Notes under the pieces: generated by a model
Told to the model about the DNA's origin: nothing
Seen by the model: the letters and a program-made list of their open reading frames with translations, nothing else
The model's database searches: none
Position numbers and translations under genes: made by a program
Shown here: piece after piece, positions 1 through 8,755 of the stretch
Numbering within the stretch: the first letter of the stretch is position 1
Layout of the letters: each line of letters starts with the position of its first letter
Source: Streptococcus sp. 29896
GTDB taxonomy: Bacteria; Bacillota; Bacilli; Lactobacillales; Streptococcaceae
DNA: 64,000 bases
Reading direction: 5' to 3'
Assembly: GCF_032594915.1 (NCBI RefSeq)
Contig: NZ_CP118733.1
Location: 1,240,001-1,304,000, forward strand

Positions 1-471
1 AAAATTCGCTGCAAATCCCAAATCTGATCGAGGCTCAATCGGAACCAATCCCCTTCTCAAACGAGCAAAAGTCGCGATAATCGTCGGAACTTTTGCCATG
101 ATTTGAATCGATTGCTCATACAAGGCTTCAAGCGAATTTTCCTCCGCATGCACATTATATACTCCTAACAAGGAGACTGTCGAACGCAAGACACTCATCG
201 GATGCAAGTGTCTTCGTGACTGAATCAGTATGCATTGCTCAACTGCATCGGAAATCGCATACTCTGATCTCAAGCTTTTTTCAAAATAATTCAATTCAAT
301 CTGAGTTGGCAGATGTAGATTCCAGAGTAGGTAGATAACCTCTTCAAAGGAAGCATTGTTTTCCATCAACTCAGCAATGTCATAGCCAACATACGAAAGT
401 CGATCCTCTTCTATCGTACTGATTCGTGTCTGACAAGCAATCGTATCTTTTAATCCCTGGCTTTCTGTCAT
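1..471 (-). CDS. gltA: citrate synthase, N-terminal part (runs off the left edge)
   Basis: The first 157 codons of a type II citrate synthase are read on the minus strand, beginning [12 protein letters not shown] and reaching the window edge in frame at DLGFAANF. The enzyme condenses acetyl-CoA and oxaloacetate to citrate in the cytoplasm. Visible family features are the N-terminal YVGYDI and LWNLHLPT segments and the RRHLHPM stretch; the catalytic core lies outside the window. Its ATG overlaps the aconitase stop as ATGA, so the two genes are translationally coupled. In streptococci that keep this branch, isocitrate dehydrogenase usually follows and would lie to the left. Identity is secure; the missing part cannot be judged. 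Confidence 0.93.
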   Translation of the reverse strand, partial: MTESQGLKDTIACQTRISTIEEDRLSYVGYDIAELMENNASFEEVIYLLWNLHLPTQIELNYFEKSLRSEYAISDAVEQCILIQSRRHLHPMSVLRSTVSLLGVYNVHAEENSLEALYEQSIQIMAKVPTIIATFARLRRGLVPIEPRSDLGFAANF

Positions 472-3137
472 ATCTGTTCTCCTAATTTCTTACGCACAAC
501 CATAGGAAGGATGCCCCCGTTTCGATAGTAGCGAATATCAGAAACAGCATCAAATCGTAGTTTAACCCAAAATTCTGTGACTGCATCACCACTCGAAGCC
601 CTCACCAATACTTTTTGACCTACCTGGGGGTGACTTGGGAGCTCAACATCATACCGTTCCCGCCCTGTCAAGCCTAAACTATCTGCTGTTTCTCCATCCA
701 AAAATTGTAACGGCAAGATCCCCATCATCACCAAATTGGAACGATGAATCCGCTCAAAGGACTCTGCCAATACGGCCTTAACTCCCAGCAAATTTGAACC
801 TTTTGCCGCCCAGTCCCGGCTGGACCCCATTCCGTAATCCTTTCCTGCGATGACGATACTACCCACTCCATCCGCCTGGTAGTGCATGGCCGCATCATAA
901 ATCGGCATCAGCTGATCCTTATACTTGGTCCAACCACCGATTTTTCCTTCTGCCAGCTCATTCTTAATCCGAATGTTGGCAAAGGTACCTCGCATCATGA
1001 CCTCGTGATTCCCACGACGGCTTCCATAAGAATTGAAATCCATATAAGAGATGCCGTTTTCTTCTAGGTACTGCGCAGCAGGACTCAAACGTGCAATATT
1101 TCCAGCAGGAGATATATGATCTGTTGTTACCGAATCCCCAAACTTGGCCAAGACAACCAAATCCTTCAAGCTTTCGATTGCAAGAGGTCGGTCCATGTAT
1201 TCAAAATAAGGAGGATTTTGAATATAGGTCGATGCTGAATCCCACTGGTAACGCGCACTTGTCTCTGTCTCAATCGCATTCCAAGCAGGACTGTCGGTAA
1301 AGACAGTCTGATATTCTTCCTTAAACAACTGTGGGGTCACATACTTGGCAATATAGTCTTCAATTTGATCACGACTTGGCATGATATCCTCTAGGTAAAC
1401 AGCCTGTCCATCATGGTCTACTCCTAGCGGATCTCTTGTCAAATCCAGATTCATATTTCCAGCGAGAGCGTAGGCAACAACCAGAGGTGGACTCGCTAGA
1501 TAATTTGCCTTAATCAACGGATTAATCCGGCCTTCAAAATTTCGATTGCCTGACAACACAGCCGCAACCAATAGATCTTCTTCTTGAATCGCCTCTGCAA
1601 CTGCGGCAGGCAAATCACCCGAATTTCCGATACAAGTGGTACAGCCATACCCAACCAAGTGAAAACCTAGCTGATCCAAGTAGGTCTGCAAACCAGATTG
1701 ACGCAAGTACCCTGATACAACTTTGGAACCAGGTGCAAGGGATGTTTTAATTGATTTCGAGACAGATAGCCCCTTCTCCACAGCATTTTTGGCCAAAAGG
1801 CCTGCTGCAATCAGAACCGATGGATTGGAAGTATTGGTACAGGAGGTGATGGCAGCAAGTGCGACATGTCCTGTTGCCAGTTCCTCTTTTTGACCATCCA
1901 TTTCAATCGTTACCCGTTTCAAATTTTCCTCTTGATCCAAGCCAAATCCTTGGACTCCGACCGGATTGGTTAAACTCGCCCGAAAAGCTGATGCTGCTTC
2001 TGACAGTTCAATCAAATCCTGCGGACGTTTTGGACCAGCTATTGACGGCCGTAATTGAGATAAGTCTAGTTCGATGATTTCAGTATAGGTTGGATGCATT
2101 TCATCCTGATAAAATAAGGAGTTTGCTCGAGTATAGGTCTCTGTTCGCTCGATTTGCTCCTGGCTTCGATTGGTCAAGGCCATATAAGCCAAGCTTTCTT
2201 CATCAATCGGGAAATAGCCACAGGTCGCTCCATATTCAGGAGCCATGTTCGCTACTGTCGCACGGTCTGCCAAACTAAGCTGGGCCAAACCAGGACCAAA
2301 AAACTCCACAAACTTGCCGACAACATTGGCTTGACGTAATAATTGGGTCACCTTCAAAGCTAAATCCGTAGCCGTTGCCAGTTTCGGCATTTTTCCAGTT
2401 AATTTCACACCAACTACTTGCGGCACTGAAAAATAGGAGGGTTCGCCCAACATGGCTGCCTCTGCTTCAATCCCACCAACCCCCCAGCCAAGAACCCCAA
2501 TACCATTAATCATAGTAGTGTGACTATCTGTTCCAAACATAGAATCTGGATAGAGCAGCCCATCTTTTTCGATGATCACTTCACTCAAAAACTCTAGATT
2601 CACTTGATGAATAATGCCCGTTGCAGGAGGGACTGCCCTAAAAGATTGAAAGGACCCTTCAGCCCACTTCAAGAATTGATAGCGTTCATTGTTTCTTTCA
2701 AATTCTAATTCCATATTCTGCTGAAAAGCAGACTCCGTCCCAAAAACATCTACCTGAATGCTGTGGTCAATGACCAGATCAACTGGGATTTCAGGATTGA
2801 TTTGCTCTGCACTTCCTCCGCCTTTGACCACGGCATCCCGCATGGCAGCAAGATCCACCAGCACAGGAACTCCTGTAAAATCCTGCAAGATAACTCGACT
2901 TGGTTTGAAGGGGACTTCACCAGTTGGATGCTCCGCTTTATAGGAAACCAAATTTTCTACGTGATATTTTGTAACATCCACATCATCTAACTGTCGAATC
3001 AAACTTTCTAAAAGAATACGGATAGAATAAGGCAATTCTCGAATATCTCTTCCCTTAACTTGACAAATCTTTGCAATATCAAAATAAGAAAAGTTCTTTC
3101 CATTTAGGACAATTGTTGATAAAAAGTCGTTTTTCAT
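468..3137 (-). CDS. acnA: aconitate hydratase A
   Basis: This 889-residue protein has the usual length of monomeric AcnA/IRP-type aconitases, which interconvert citrate and isocitrate with a [4Fe-4S] cluster. The three cluster ligands are visible as Cys433 in SCTNTSNPS and Cys499/Cys502 in [10 protein letters not shown]. The C-terminal swivel domain carries [16 protein letters not shown] with the substrate-binding Ser and Arg residues. The start ATG follows a GAAAGGAG ribosome site. It is the first gene of an acnA-gltA unit and supplies 2-oxoglutarate for glutamate synthesis, since streptococci lack a full cycle. A promoter lies just upstream at 3162-3189. Confidence 0.97.
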   Translation of the reverse strand: MKNDFLSTIVLNGKNFSYFDIAKICQVKGRDIRELPYSIRILLESLIRQLDDVDVTKYHVENLVSYKAEHPTGEVPFKPSRVILQDFTGVPVLVDLAAMRDAVVKGGGSAEQINPEIPVDLVIDHSIQVDVFGTESAFQQNMELEFERNNERYQFLKWAEGSFQSFRAVPPATGIIHQVNLEFLSEVIIEKDGLLYPDSMFGTDSHTTMINGIGVLGWGVGGIEAEAAMLGEPSYFSVPQVVGVKLTGKMPKLATATDLALKVTQLLRQANVVGKFVEFFGPGLAQLSLADRATVANMAPEYGATCGYFPIDEESLAYMALTNRSQEQIERTETYTRANSLFYQDEMHPTYTEIIELDLSQLRPSIAGPKRPQDLIELSEAASAFRASLTNPVGVQGFGLDQEENLKRVTIEMDGQKEELATGHVALAAITSCTNTSNPSVLIAAGLLAKNAVEKGLSVSKSIKTSLAPGSKVVSGYLRQSGLQTYLDQLGFHLVGYGCTTCIGNSGDLPAAVAEAIQEEDLLVAAVLSGNRNFEGRINPLIKANYLASPPLVVAYALAGNMNLDLTRDPLGVDHDGQAVYLEDIMPSRDQIEDYIAKYVTPQLFKEEYQTVFTDSPAWNAIETETSARYQWDSASTYIQNPPYFEYMDRPLAIESLKDLVVLAKFGDSVTTDHISPAGNIARLSPAAQYLEENGISYMDFNSYGSRRGNHEVMMRGTFANIRIKNELAEGKIGGWTKYKDQLMPIYDAAMHYQADGVGSIVIAGKDYGMGSSRDWAAKGSNLLGVKAVLAESFERIHRSNLVMMGILPLQFLDGETADSLGLTGRERYDVELPSHPQVGQKVLVRASSGDAVTEFWVKLRFDAVSDIRYYRNGGILPMVVRKKLGEQI

Positions 3138-3161
3138 AGCCTACTCCTTTCAGTTTTGTAT

Positions 3162-3189
3162 ATTATACTAAATCAGCTCAACCTTGCAA
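3162..3189 (-). promoter_or_regulatory. acnA promoter
   Basis: On the minus strand a -35 element TTGCAA (3184-3189) is followed after 16 bases by a consensus -10 TATAAT (3162-3167), about 25 bases ahead of the acnA start codon. The match is by eye; no regulator site was recognised here. Confidence 0.6.
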
Positions 3190-3309
3190 CCCTTTTCATC
3201 ACTTCATATGTTATGTTTTGTGACATTCCCTTTTTTTTCATACTCTAAAAGATAGATAGGCTTGATTTTGACCATTTTCCCCTTTGCAGAGCGTTTTCTT
3301 CCTTGTTTT

Positions 3310-3404
3310 ACACAATATCTTGTATAAGAAAATGTTCACGAGCACAATATTTAGTAATACATTCAAGCTTAGACCTTGACTTTAACCACAAAATCTTGTA
3401 TCCT
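3310..3404 (+). promoter_or_regulatory. nrdHE promoter with NrdR-box-like sites
   Basis: Two 16-base motifs resemble the NrdR box: ACACAATATCTTGTAT at 3310-3325 and GCACAATATTTAGTAA at 3342-3357. Their starts are 32 bases apart, about three helical turns, as is usual for paired NrdR boxes. A third, weaker copy (CCACAAAATCTTGTAT, 3386-3401) sits between a -35 TTGACT (3376-3381) and a -10 TATCCT (3399-3404) spaced by 17 bases. NrdR is the ATP/dATP-sensing repressor of ribonucleotide reductase genes, so repression when dNTPs are plentiful is the likely logic. Confidence 0.65.
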
Positions 3405-3459
3405 AGACTGGTAACAAAATTGGGATTTTTTATTTCCCCAAGAACAAAGGAGAACGTGA

Positions 3460-3678
3460 ATGGTCACTATCTATTCAAAAAATGATTGTGTACAATGCAA
3501 AATGAGCAAGAAATTTCTTGACCAACACAATGTAGCCTATACTGAAATCAACCTAGATGAGCAACCAGAATACATCGAACATGTGAAAAGCCTTGGTTTT
3601 TCATCTGCTCCTGTCATCGAAACAGAAACAGAAAGTTTTTCAGGTTTCCAACCTACAAAATTAAAAGCATTGGTCTAA
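3460..3678 (+). CDS. nrdH: glutaredoxin-like protein NrdH
   Basis: This 72-residue protein is the dedicated electron donor for class Ib ribonucleotide reductase. It shows the redox pair Cys10-Val-Gln-Cys13 near the N terminus and the C-terminal SGFQP segment typical of NrdH, where SGFRP is common. The size matches the family. It accepts electrons from thioredoxin reductase and reduces the C-terminal cysteines of NrdE, which lies 69 bases downstream. A ribosome site (AAAGGAG) precedes the ATG. NrdR-like boxes upstream suggest control with the rest of the reductase. Confidence 0.95.
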   Translation: MVTIYSKNDCVQCKMSKKFLDQHNVAYTEINLDEQPEYIEHVKSLGFSSAPVIETETESFSGFQPTKLKALV

Positions 3679-3747
3679 GCCTATGTTTATTGGAAGAGGC
3701 TAGTTAGCCCTACTTCCTTTTTCATTTTTATAGAAAAGAGATTGTAT

Positions 3748-5907
3748 ATGAGTTTGAAAGAATTAGGCGATGTGTCCTACTTCCGTTTGAATAACGAAAT
3801 CAACCGTCCTGTCAATGGGCAAATCCCTCTCCATAAGGACCAGGAAGCCTTGACTGCTTTCTTCAAGGAAAACGTCATTCCAAATACCAAGCAATTTGAT
3901 TCTATCTTGGACAAGATTGCCTTCTTATTAGAAGAAAACTATCTTGAGAAAGAATTCTTGGACCAATACAGTCCAGAATTTATCATCAAAATTAATCAAT
4001 TCTTGAAAGACCAAAATTTCCGCTTCAAGTCTTTCATGGCAGCTTACAAGTTCTACAATCAATATGCCCTTAAAACAAACGACGGTGCCTACTATTTGGA
4101 GAGCATGGAAGACCGTGTTCTCTTCAACGCCTTGTATTTTGCAGAAGGAAATGAAGAGTTGGCCTTGAACTTGGCTAACGAAATGATCCATTTGCGTTAC
4201 CAACCAGCTACTCCTTCTTTCCTCAACGCAGGTCGTGCCCGTCGCGGTGAGTTGGTATCGTGTTTCCTCATCCAAGTCACAGACGATATGAACTCGATCG
4301 GACGTTCCATCAACTCTGCTCTGCAATTGTCCCGTATCGGTGGTGGTGTTGGTATTTCCCTCAGCAACTTGCGTGAGGCAGGCGCCCCAATCAAGGGCTA
4401 CGAGGGAGCAGCTTCTGGGGTTGTTCCTGTTATGAAACTCTTCGAAGACAGCTTCTCCTACTCTAACCAACTTGGACAACGCCAAGGGGCTGGGGTAGTT
4501 TACCTAGATGTTTTCCACCCAGACATTATCGCCTTCCTTTCAACTAAGAAGGAAAATGCCGATGAGAAAGTGCGCGTGAAGACCTTGTCGTTGGGGATCA
4601 CTGTTCCTGATAAGTTCTATGAGTTGGCACGTAAAAATGAAGATATGTACCTCTTCAGCCCATACTCTGTTGAATTGGAATACGGTGTGCCTTACAGCTA
4701 CCTTGATATTACTGAAAAATACGACGAGTTGGTAGCAAACCCACGCATTCGTAAGACAAAAATCAAGGCACGCGACTTGGAAACAGAAATTTCCAAACTC
4801 CAACAAGAGTCTGGCTATCCTTACGTTATCAACATCGATACAGCTAACCGTAGCAATCCTGTTGACGGCAAGATTATCATGTCCAACCTCTGTTCAGAAA
4901 TTCTACAAGTCCAAACACCAAGTGTTATCAATGACAAGCAAGAATTTTTAACAATGGGTACAGATGTGTCATGTAACCTTGGTTCAACCAATATTGTCAA
5001 CCTCATGAAGTCACCTGACTTTGGACTATCCGTCCGTACCATGACACGCGCTCTTACTTACGTTACTGACCATTCGCACATTTCTGCAGTGCCGTCTATC
5101 GAGGCTGGAAATGAGCGTGCGCATTCGATCGGTCTTGGTGCCATGGGACTTCACTCATACTTGGCACAAAACTTGATCGACTATGGATCAAAAACGGCTG
5201 TGGAATTTACCAATATCTACTTCATGCTCCTCAACTACTGGACCTTAGTAGAATCAAATAACATTGCTCGCGAACGCAAGGCAACCTTCCACAACTATGA
5301 TAAATCAAAATACGCTGACGGCACTTATTTCGATAAGTATGTGACTGGGGACTACCAACCGCAATCTGACCGTGTCAAAGAACTCTTTGAAGGTATTTTC
5401 ATTCCAAGCGGACAAGATTGGGCTGACCTCCGTGAGAAAGTCATGGCAGATGGTCTTTACCACCAAAACCGTTTAGCTGTTGCGCCAAACGGATCAATCA
5501 GCTACATCAACGACGTTTCTGCTTCAATTCACCCAATCACACAACGGATTGAGGAACGCCAAGAGAAGAAAATCGGAAAAATCTACTATCCAGCTTCAGG
5601 TTTGGCAACTGAGACCATTCCATTCTACAAATCTGCCTACGATATGGATATGCGTAAGGTCATTGATGTCTACGCTGCTGCAACAGAACACGTCGACCAA
5701 GGTTTGTCACTCACTCTTTTCCTTCGCAGCGAACTTCCAAAAGAACTCTATGAATGGAAAAAAGAGAACAAACAAACAACGCGTGACCTCTCTATCCTTC
5801 GTAACTACGCCTTCAACAAAGGCATCAAGTCAATCTACTACATCCGTACCTTTACTGATGACGGCGAAGAAGTCGGCGCAAACCAATGTGAATCTTGTGT
5901 GATCTAA
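3748..5907 (+). CDS. nrdE: class Ib ribonucleoside-diphosphate reductase, alpha subunit
   Basis: The 719-residue large subunit reduces ribonucleoside diphosphates to deoxy forms. Visible signatures are the active-site cysteine near residue 172 (SCFLIQVTDD), the NLCSEI motif at about 380-385 with the radical-site Cys382, and the C-terminal shuttle pair Cys714/Cys717 (CESC). It lacks the long N-terminal ATP-cone of class Ia proteins, as expected for NrdE. The ATG at 3748 is preferred over an in-frame TTG six bases upstream because the AAAAGAG ribosome site is correctly spaced for it. It follows nrdH; its partner nrdF lies beyond a 730-base repeat block. Confidence 0.97.
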   Translation: MSLKELGDVSYFRLNNEINRPVNGQIPLHKDQEALTAFFKENVIPNTKQFDSILDKIAFLLEENYLEKEFLDQYSPEFIIKINQFLKDQNFRFKSFMAAYKFYNQYALKTNDGAYYLESMEDRVLFNALYFAEGNEELALNLANEMIHLRYQPATPSFLNAGRARRGELVSCFLIQVTDDMNSIGRSINSALQLSRIGGGVGISLSNLREAGAPIKGYEGAASGVVPVMKLFEDSFSYSNQLGQRQGAGVVYLDVFHPDIIAFLSTKKENADEKVRVKTLSLGITVPDKFYELARKNEDMYLFSPYSVELEYGVPYSYLDITEKYDELVANPRIRKTKIKARDLETEISKLQQESGYPYVINIDTANRSNPVDGKIIMSNLCSEILQVQTPSVINDKQEFLTMGTDVSCNLGSTNIVNLMKSPDFGLSVRTMTRALTYVTDHSHISAVPSIEAGNERAHSIGLGAMGLHSYLAQNLIDYGSKTAVEFTNIYFMLLNYWTLVESNNIARERKATFHNYDKSKYADGTYFDKYVTGDYQPQSDRVKELFEGIFIPSGQDWADLREKVMADGLYHQNRLAVAPNGSISYINDVSASIHPITQRIEERQEKKIGKIYYPASGLATETIPFYKSAYDMDMRKVIDVYAAATEHVDQGLSLTLFLRSELPKELYEWKKENKQTTRDLSILRNYAFNKGIKSIYYIRTFTDDGEEVGANQCESCVI

Positions 5908-6034
5908 CGTAGCAAGATTAGCTGTTGATAAATCAACTAGCTAATCTACGCTAACCGCTATCGGCGGATTAGCTAGCTACCTTACTAACTGCGAAACTGA
6001 AGAAATATCGTCTTCAGTTTCTACGTGTCGTAAG
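5908..6034 (+). repeat. R1 multi-hairpin intergenic repeat, copy 1
   Basis: A unit of about 127 bases begins at the nrdE stop. It holds three successive hairpins: an outer one with arms CGTAG..AGATTAGCT and AGCTAATCTACG around GTTGAT-AA-ATCAAC; a middle one GCTAA-CCGC / GCGG-A-TTAGC; and a third GAAACTGAAG / CTTCAGTTTC. Two further copies follow before nrdF. Copies 2 and 3 carry paired changes that keep these stems. Confidence 0.85.
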
Positions 6035-6168
6035 ATGTGAGGGCGTTTCAACAGTCTGGGAGACTGTTGAAAGTTGGAAATGAGAAAATAGGAAATACCG
6101 CAGAGATGTCTTACATCTCATAGGGATTTATCTTTTTTGCCAAATCCTTAGCCCGAACTCGATTTCGA
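6035..6168 (+). repeat. R3 hairpin repeat, copy 1
   Basis: This stretch between R1 copies 1 and 2 contains hairpin CAACAGTC / GACTGTTG, then GAGATGT-CTT-ACATCTC at 6103-6119, then a conserved tail reading AGCCCGAACTCGATTTC. A second copy of this family lies upstream of alaS (12795-12910). The segment GTTGGAAATGA is also shared with the R2 repeats at 28445 and 34491, so R2 and R3 may be related. Confidence 0.7.
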
Positions 6169-6325
6169 CGTAGCAAGATTAGCTGTTGGCAAACCAACTA
6201 CCTAATCTACGCCAACCGCTATAAGCGGATTGGCTAGCTACCTCACTAACTCCGAAACTGAAGAAGAAATATCGTCTTCAGTTTCTACGTGTCGCAATAT
6301 ACTAATACCAAAACATCTAATGAAT
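6169..6325 (+). repeat. R1 multi-hairpin intergenic repeat, copy 2
   Basis: The same three-hairpin order as copy 1 is seen, with GTTGGC-AA-ACCAAC in the first stem and GCCAA-CCGC / GCGG-A-TTGGC in the second; T-A pairs of copy 1 are replaced by C-G pairs. The third hairpin has a three-base longer loop. The match to copy 3 continues past the hairpins to about 6325. Confidence 0.85.
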
Positions 6326-6333
6326 GAACGGTA

Positions 6334-6358
6334 CTGACTATATGGTCAGTACCTAAGC
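6334..6358 (+). other. isolated hairpin between repeat copies
   Basis: A perfect 9-base inverted repeat GGTACTGAC / GTCAGTACC with a short AT-rich loop lies between R1 copies 2 and 3. There is no T-run, so it is not a standard terminator. It may be part of the repeat mosaic. Confidence 0.5.
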
Positions 6359-6417
6359 GGCTTACTACCTCGAAAAATCGTTAAGTTCGAACGACTTTTC
6401 TCAGGTCGTAACTTTCA

Positions 6418-6565
6418 CAAGTCTAGCTGTTGGCAAGCCAACTACCTAATCTACGCTAACCGCTATGAGCGGATTAGCTAGCTACCTCACTAACTCCGAA
6501 ACTGAAGAAATATCGTCTTCAGTTTCGGAGTGTCGTAAGACACTAATGCTAAAGCATCTAAAGAA
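6418..6565 (+). repeat. R1 multi-hairpin intergenic repeat, copy 3
   Basis: This is the third R1 unit, with a degenerate 5' arm. Its first inner stem is perfect (GTTGGC-AA-GCCAAC), its second stem is GCTAA-CCGC / GCGG-A-TTAGC, and its third ends in GTTTCGGAGTGTCG. The trailing sequence up to AAGAACG matches the tail of copy 2. Confidence 0.8.
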
Positions 6566-6584
6566 CGTCCTTGGGGCGTTTTTT
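6562..6584 (+). terminator. intrinsic terminator upstream of nrdF
   Basis: The hairpin AACGTCC-TTGG-GGCGTT is followed by six Ts. It closes the repeat block and would end nrdHE-derived transcripts, so nrdF probably needs its own promoter in the AT-rich stretch that follows (TACAAT near 6598). Confidence 0.6.
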
Positions 6585-6638
6585 AGCAAAAAATATGATA
6601 CAATAGTGTAGATATTTCTAGAAAAGAAAGAGAGAAAT

Positions 6639-7598
6639 ATGGAAACCTACTACAAAGCCATAAACTGGAACGCCATTGAGGATGTGATCGACAAGTCAAC
6701 TTGGGAAAAGTTGACTGAGCAATTCTGGCTCGATACACGTATCCCATTATCAAATGACTTGGATGACTGGCGTAAACTGACTGCTGAAGAAAAAGACCTG
6801 GTTGGTAAGGTCTTCGGTGGCTTGACCCTCTTAGATACCCTTCAATCTGAAACAGGAGTACAAGCTCTTCGCAACGATATTCGTACACCGCATGAAGAAG
6901 CTGTTTACAACAACATTCAGTTCATGGAGTCAGTCCATGCCAAGTCTTACTCTTCTATCTTCTCAACCTTGAACACCAAGTCTGAGATTGAAGATATCTT
7001 TGGATGGACCAACAGCAATGAATACTTGCAACGCAAGGCAAAGATTATCAACGAAATCTACGAAACAGGTACACCGCTTGAAAAGAAAGTAGCCAGCGTT
7101 TTCCTAGAAACCTTCCTCTTCTACTCTGGTTTCTTCACGCCACTCTACTACCTTGGTAACAACAAGCTGGCAAACGTTGCGGAAATCATCAAGCTGATTA
7201 TCCGTGACGAGTCTGTGCACGGTACCTACATCGGTTACAAGTTCCAACTTGGTTTCAATGAATTGTCCGAGGAAGAACAAGATAAACTCCGCGACTGGAT
7301 GTACGACTTGCTCTACCAACTTTATGAAAATGAAGAAGGCTACACACGCTCCCTCTATGATGCAGTTGGATGGACCGAGGAAGTCTTGACTTTCCTTCGT
7401 TACAACGCCAACAAAGCTCTCATGAACTTGGGACAGGATCCACTCTTCCCAGATTCAGCAGATGATGTCAACCCAATCATCATGAACGGTATCTCAACCG
7501 GTACATCTAACCACGACTTCTTCTCCCAAGTCGGTAACGGCTATCTTCTTGGTGAAGTGGAAGCTATGCAGGACGATGATTACCTTTACGGTTTGTAA
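6639..7598 (+). CDS. nrdF: class Ib ribonucleoside-diphosphate reductase, beta subunit
   Basis: The 319-residue radical-generating subunit shows the dimetal ligands Asp66, Glu97 and His100, the radical-bearing Tyr104 (AKSYSSIF), and the second ligand pair in IRDESVHG near residue 190. Length and motif spacing match NrdF proteins that use a dimanganese-tyrosyl radical loaded with the help of the flavodoxin NrdI. No nrdI is present in this window. The ATG follows AAAGAGAG. It is set apart from nrdHE by the R1/R3 repeat block and a terminator. Confidence 0.97.
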   Translation: METYYKAINWNAIEDVIDKSTWEKLTEQFWLDTRIPLSNDLDDWRKLTAEEKDLVGKVFGGLTLLDTLQSETGVQALRNDIRTPHEEAVYNNIQFMESVHAKSYSSIFSTLNTKSEIEDIFGWTNSNEYLQRKAKIINEIYETGTPLEKKVASVFLETFLFYSGFFTPLYYLGNNKLANVAEIIKLIIRDESVHGTYIGYKFQLGFNELSEEEQDKLRDWMYDLLYQLYENEEGYTRSLYDAVGWTEEVLTFLRYNANKALMNLGQDPLFPDSADDVNPIIMNGISTGTSNHDFFSQVGNGYLLGEVEAMQDDDYLYGL

Positions 7599-7616
7599 AC
7601 TATTCAAAAGCACATT

Positions 7617-7650
7617 AAAAGTTTCACTCATTAGAGCGAAACTTTTTTAT
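7617..7650 (+). terminator. nrdF terminator
   Basis: The stem AAAAGTTTC-A-CTC / GAG-C-GAAACTTTT with an ATTA loop is followed by a T-run just after the nrdF stop. Confidence 0.8.
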
Positions 7651-7711
7651 TTCTTTTAGAAAAGCTAGCGCATTTCTTCTGACTTGAACCTGATGAGTCC
7701 ATTTGAGCCTG

Positions 7712-8470
7712 TTAACGGTAATAAGCTTGAACCGACTTAACCTGTAGTAAATTGATATAAATATGCACAATAGCCACCACTAAATACCCCAAGACTTGAG
7801 CCTGACCGGTCGCAGCACTAACCGCAAATACCAATACATAGAGCAGAGGCAAGATACGAAAATTCAAATTAAAAACAATTTGATGACTGTTTACATAGTA
7901 GGCCTGTCTTTCTCCCTCATCCAGCGAGTTAAGGTAATCCACCATATCCTCATCCGTTGCAAACAAAGATAGCTTGTAATGACGAACCATATTATTCAAT
8001 TTAACAAAAATAAACTGCAGACCAATCATGACAAGAAACATGCCAATTTCAAAAAATGAAAAGAAAAAACTCAGACCCTCCTTGTCACTATGGATATCAT
8101 TTCCAAGTAAGAGACAGACAACAGCTAAACTCGCCAAAATATTGACAAGTACAGACAAATAGCCTAATTGCCGATGCGAAAGATTGTACAACCGTTCATA
8201 CTCCTCCTCATTATCTTCTGAACAAGCTTGAAAGGCTTTCTGAGAAGCTAGAAAGCGATAAACCACATAAGCTGCTGCAATAAGCAGAGCCACTTCAACA
8301 CAGCGTAAGGCAGTGAGCAGATTGTCCATGGTCAGGAAAGCTGGCAACTGTTCAAATTCTCTAATCGCTCTAAAAATTCCCGCAAATGCACCAATTAAGA
8401 TTCCACTAATAAAATGAACACTATTTCTACGAATCCTTGCCTTTTTCTTATCTGACTGATTTGATACCAT
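7712..8470 (-). CDS. DUF3169 family membrane protein
   Basis: This 252-residue protein has several hydrophobic segments: one near 20-38, a pair near 53-76 and 104-124, one near 134-155 and a C-terminal pair near 206-242. A cytoplasmic acidic stretch (EDNEEEYERLYNLSHRQLG) separates them. The pattern fits the DUF3169 family of Firmicutes membrane proteins of unknown function, often found beside small XRE regulators. It is the last gene of the operon that starts at 9957. An AAAGGAG site precedes the ATG. A role in envelope stress or peptide resistance is only a guess from context. Confidence 0.8.
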   Translation of the reverse strand: MVSNQSDKKKARIRRNSVHFISGILIGAFAGIFRAIREFEQLPAFLTMDNLLTALRCVEVALLIAAAYVVYRFLASQKAFQACSEDNEEEYERLYNLSHRQLGYLSVLVNILASLAVVCLLLGNDIHSDKEGLSFFFSFFEIGMFLVMIGLQFIFVKLNNMVRHYKLSLFATDEDMVDYLNSLDEGERQAYYVNSHQIVFNLNFRILPLLYVLVFAVSAATGQAQVLGYLVVAIVHIYINLLQVKSVQAYYR

Positions 8471-8524
8471 ATTACTTCTCCTTTACTGCTACTAAAAAAC
8501 TAGGTGAGACACAACAAAATCTTG

Positions 8525-8743
8525 TCATGATTCTTCCCCTCCCACTAATTGAAAAACTGATTCAAGCGGTTCATTAAAAATTTGTGCAATCCGCATAGCG
8601 ATGACCACCGAGGGTGTGTATTCGCCCCGCTCAATCAAGCTAATGGTCTGCCGTGATACCTCTGCTAACTTTGCTAGCTCTGTCTGATTGAGACCATCTC
8701 TGGCTCGCAATTCCTTGAGCCGATTTTTTAAGACATATTCCAT
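8525..8743 (-). CDS. small XRE/Cro-type transcriptional regulator
   Basis: This 72-residue protein is little more than one helix-turn-helix domain (residues about 8-62) with the classic QTELAKLAEVSRQTISLIERG recognition region split around residue 30. Such YozG-like single-domain regulators usually repress their own operon. It is encoded 12 bases after the DUF3267 gene and 54 bases before the DUF3169 gene. The promoter of the operon (10022-10050) overlaps an inverted repeat and two further phased motifs, the likely binding sites. The ligand is unknown. Confidence 0.9.
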   Translation of the reverse strand: MEYVLKNRLKELRARDGLNQTELAKLAEVSRQTISLIERGEYTPSVVIAMRIAQIFNEPLESVFQLVGGEES

Positions 8744-8755
8744 GAGTTTTCCTTT

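Noticed and set aside
882..2990. Several 60-75-codon plus-strand frames opposite acnA
   Set aside because: They are antisense to a well-conserved gene, lack ribosome sites and encode no recognisable protein.
3928..4485. 185-codon frame antisense to nrdE
   Set aside because: Long antisense frames are expected opposite codon-biased genes; the translation is not protein-like and nrdE is certain.
5908..6565. Insertion sequence between nrdE and nrdF
   Set aside because: No transposase frame, terminal inverted repeats or target duplications were seen; the block is made of hairpin repeats.
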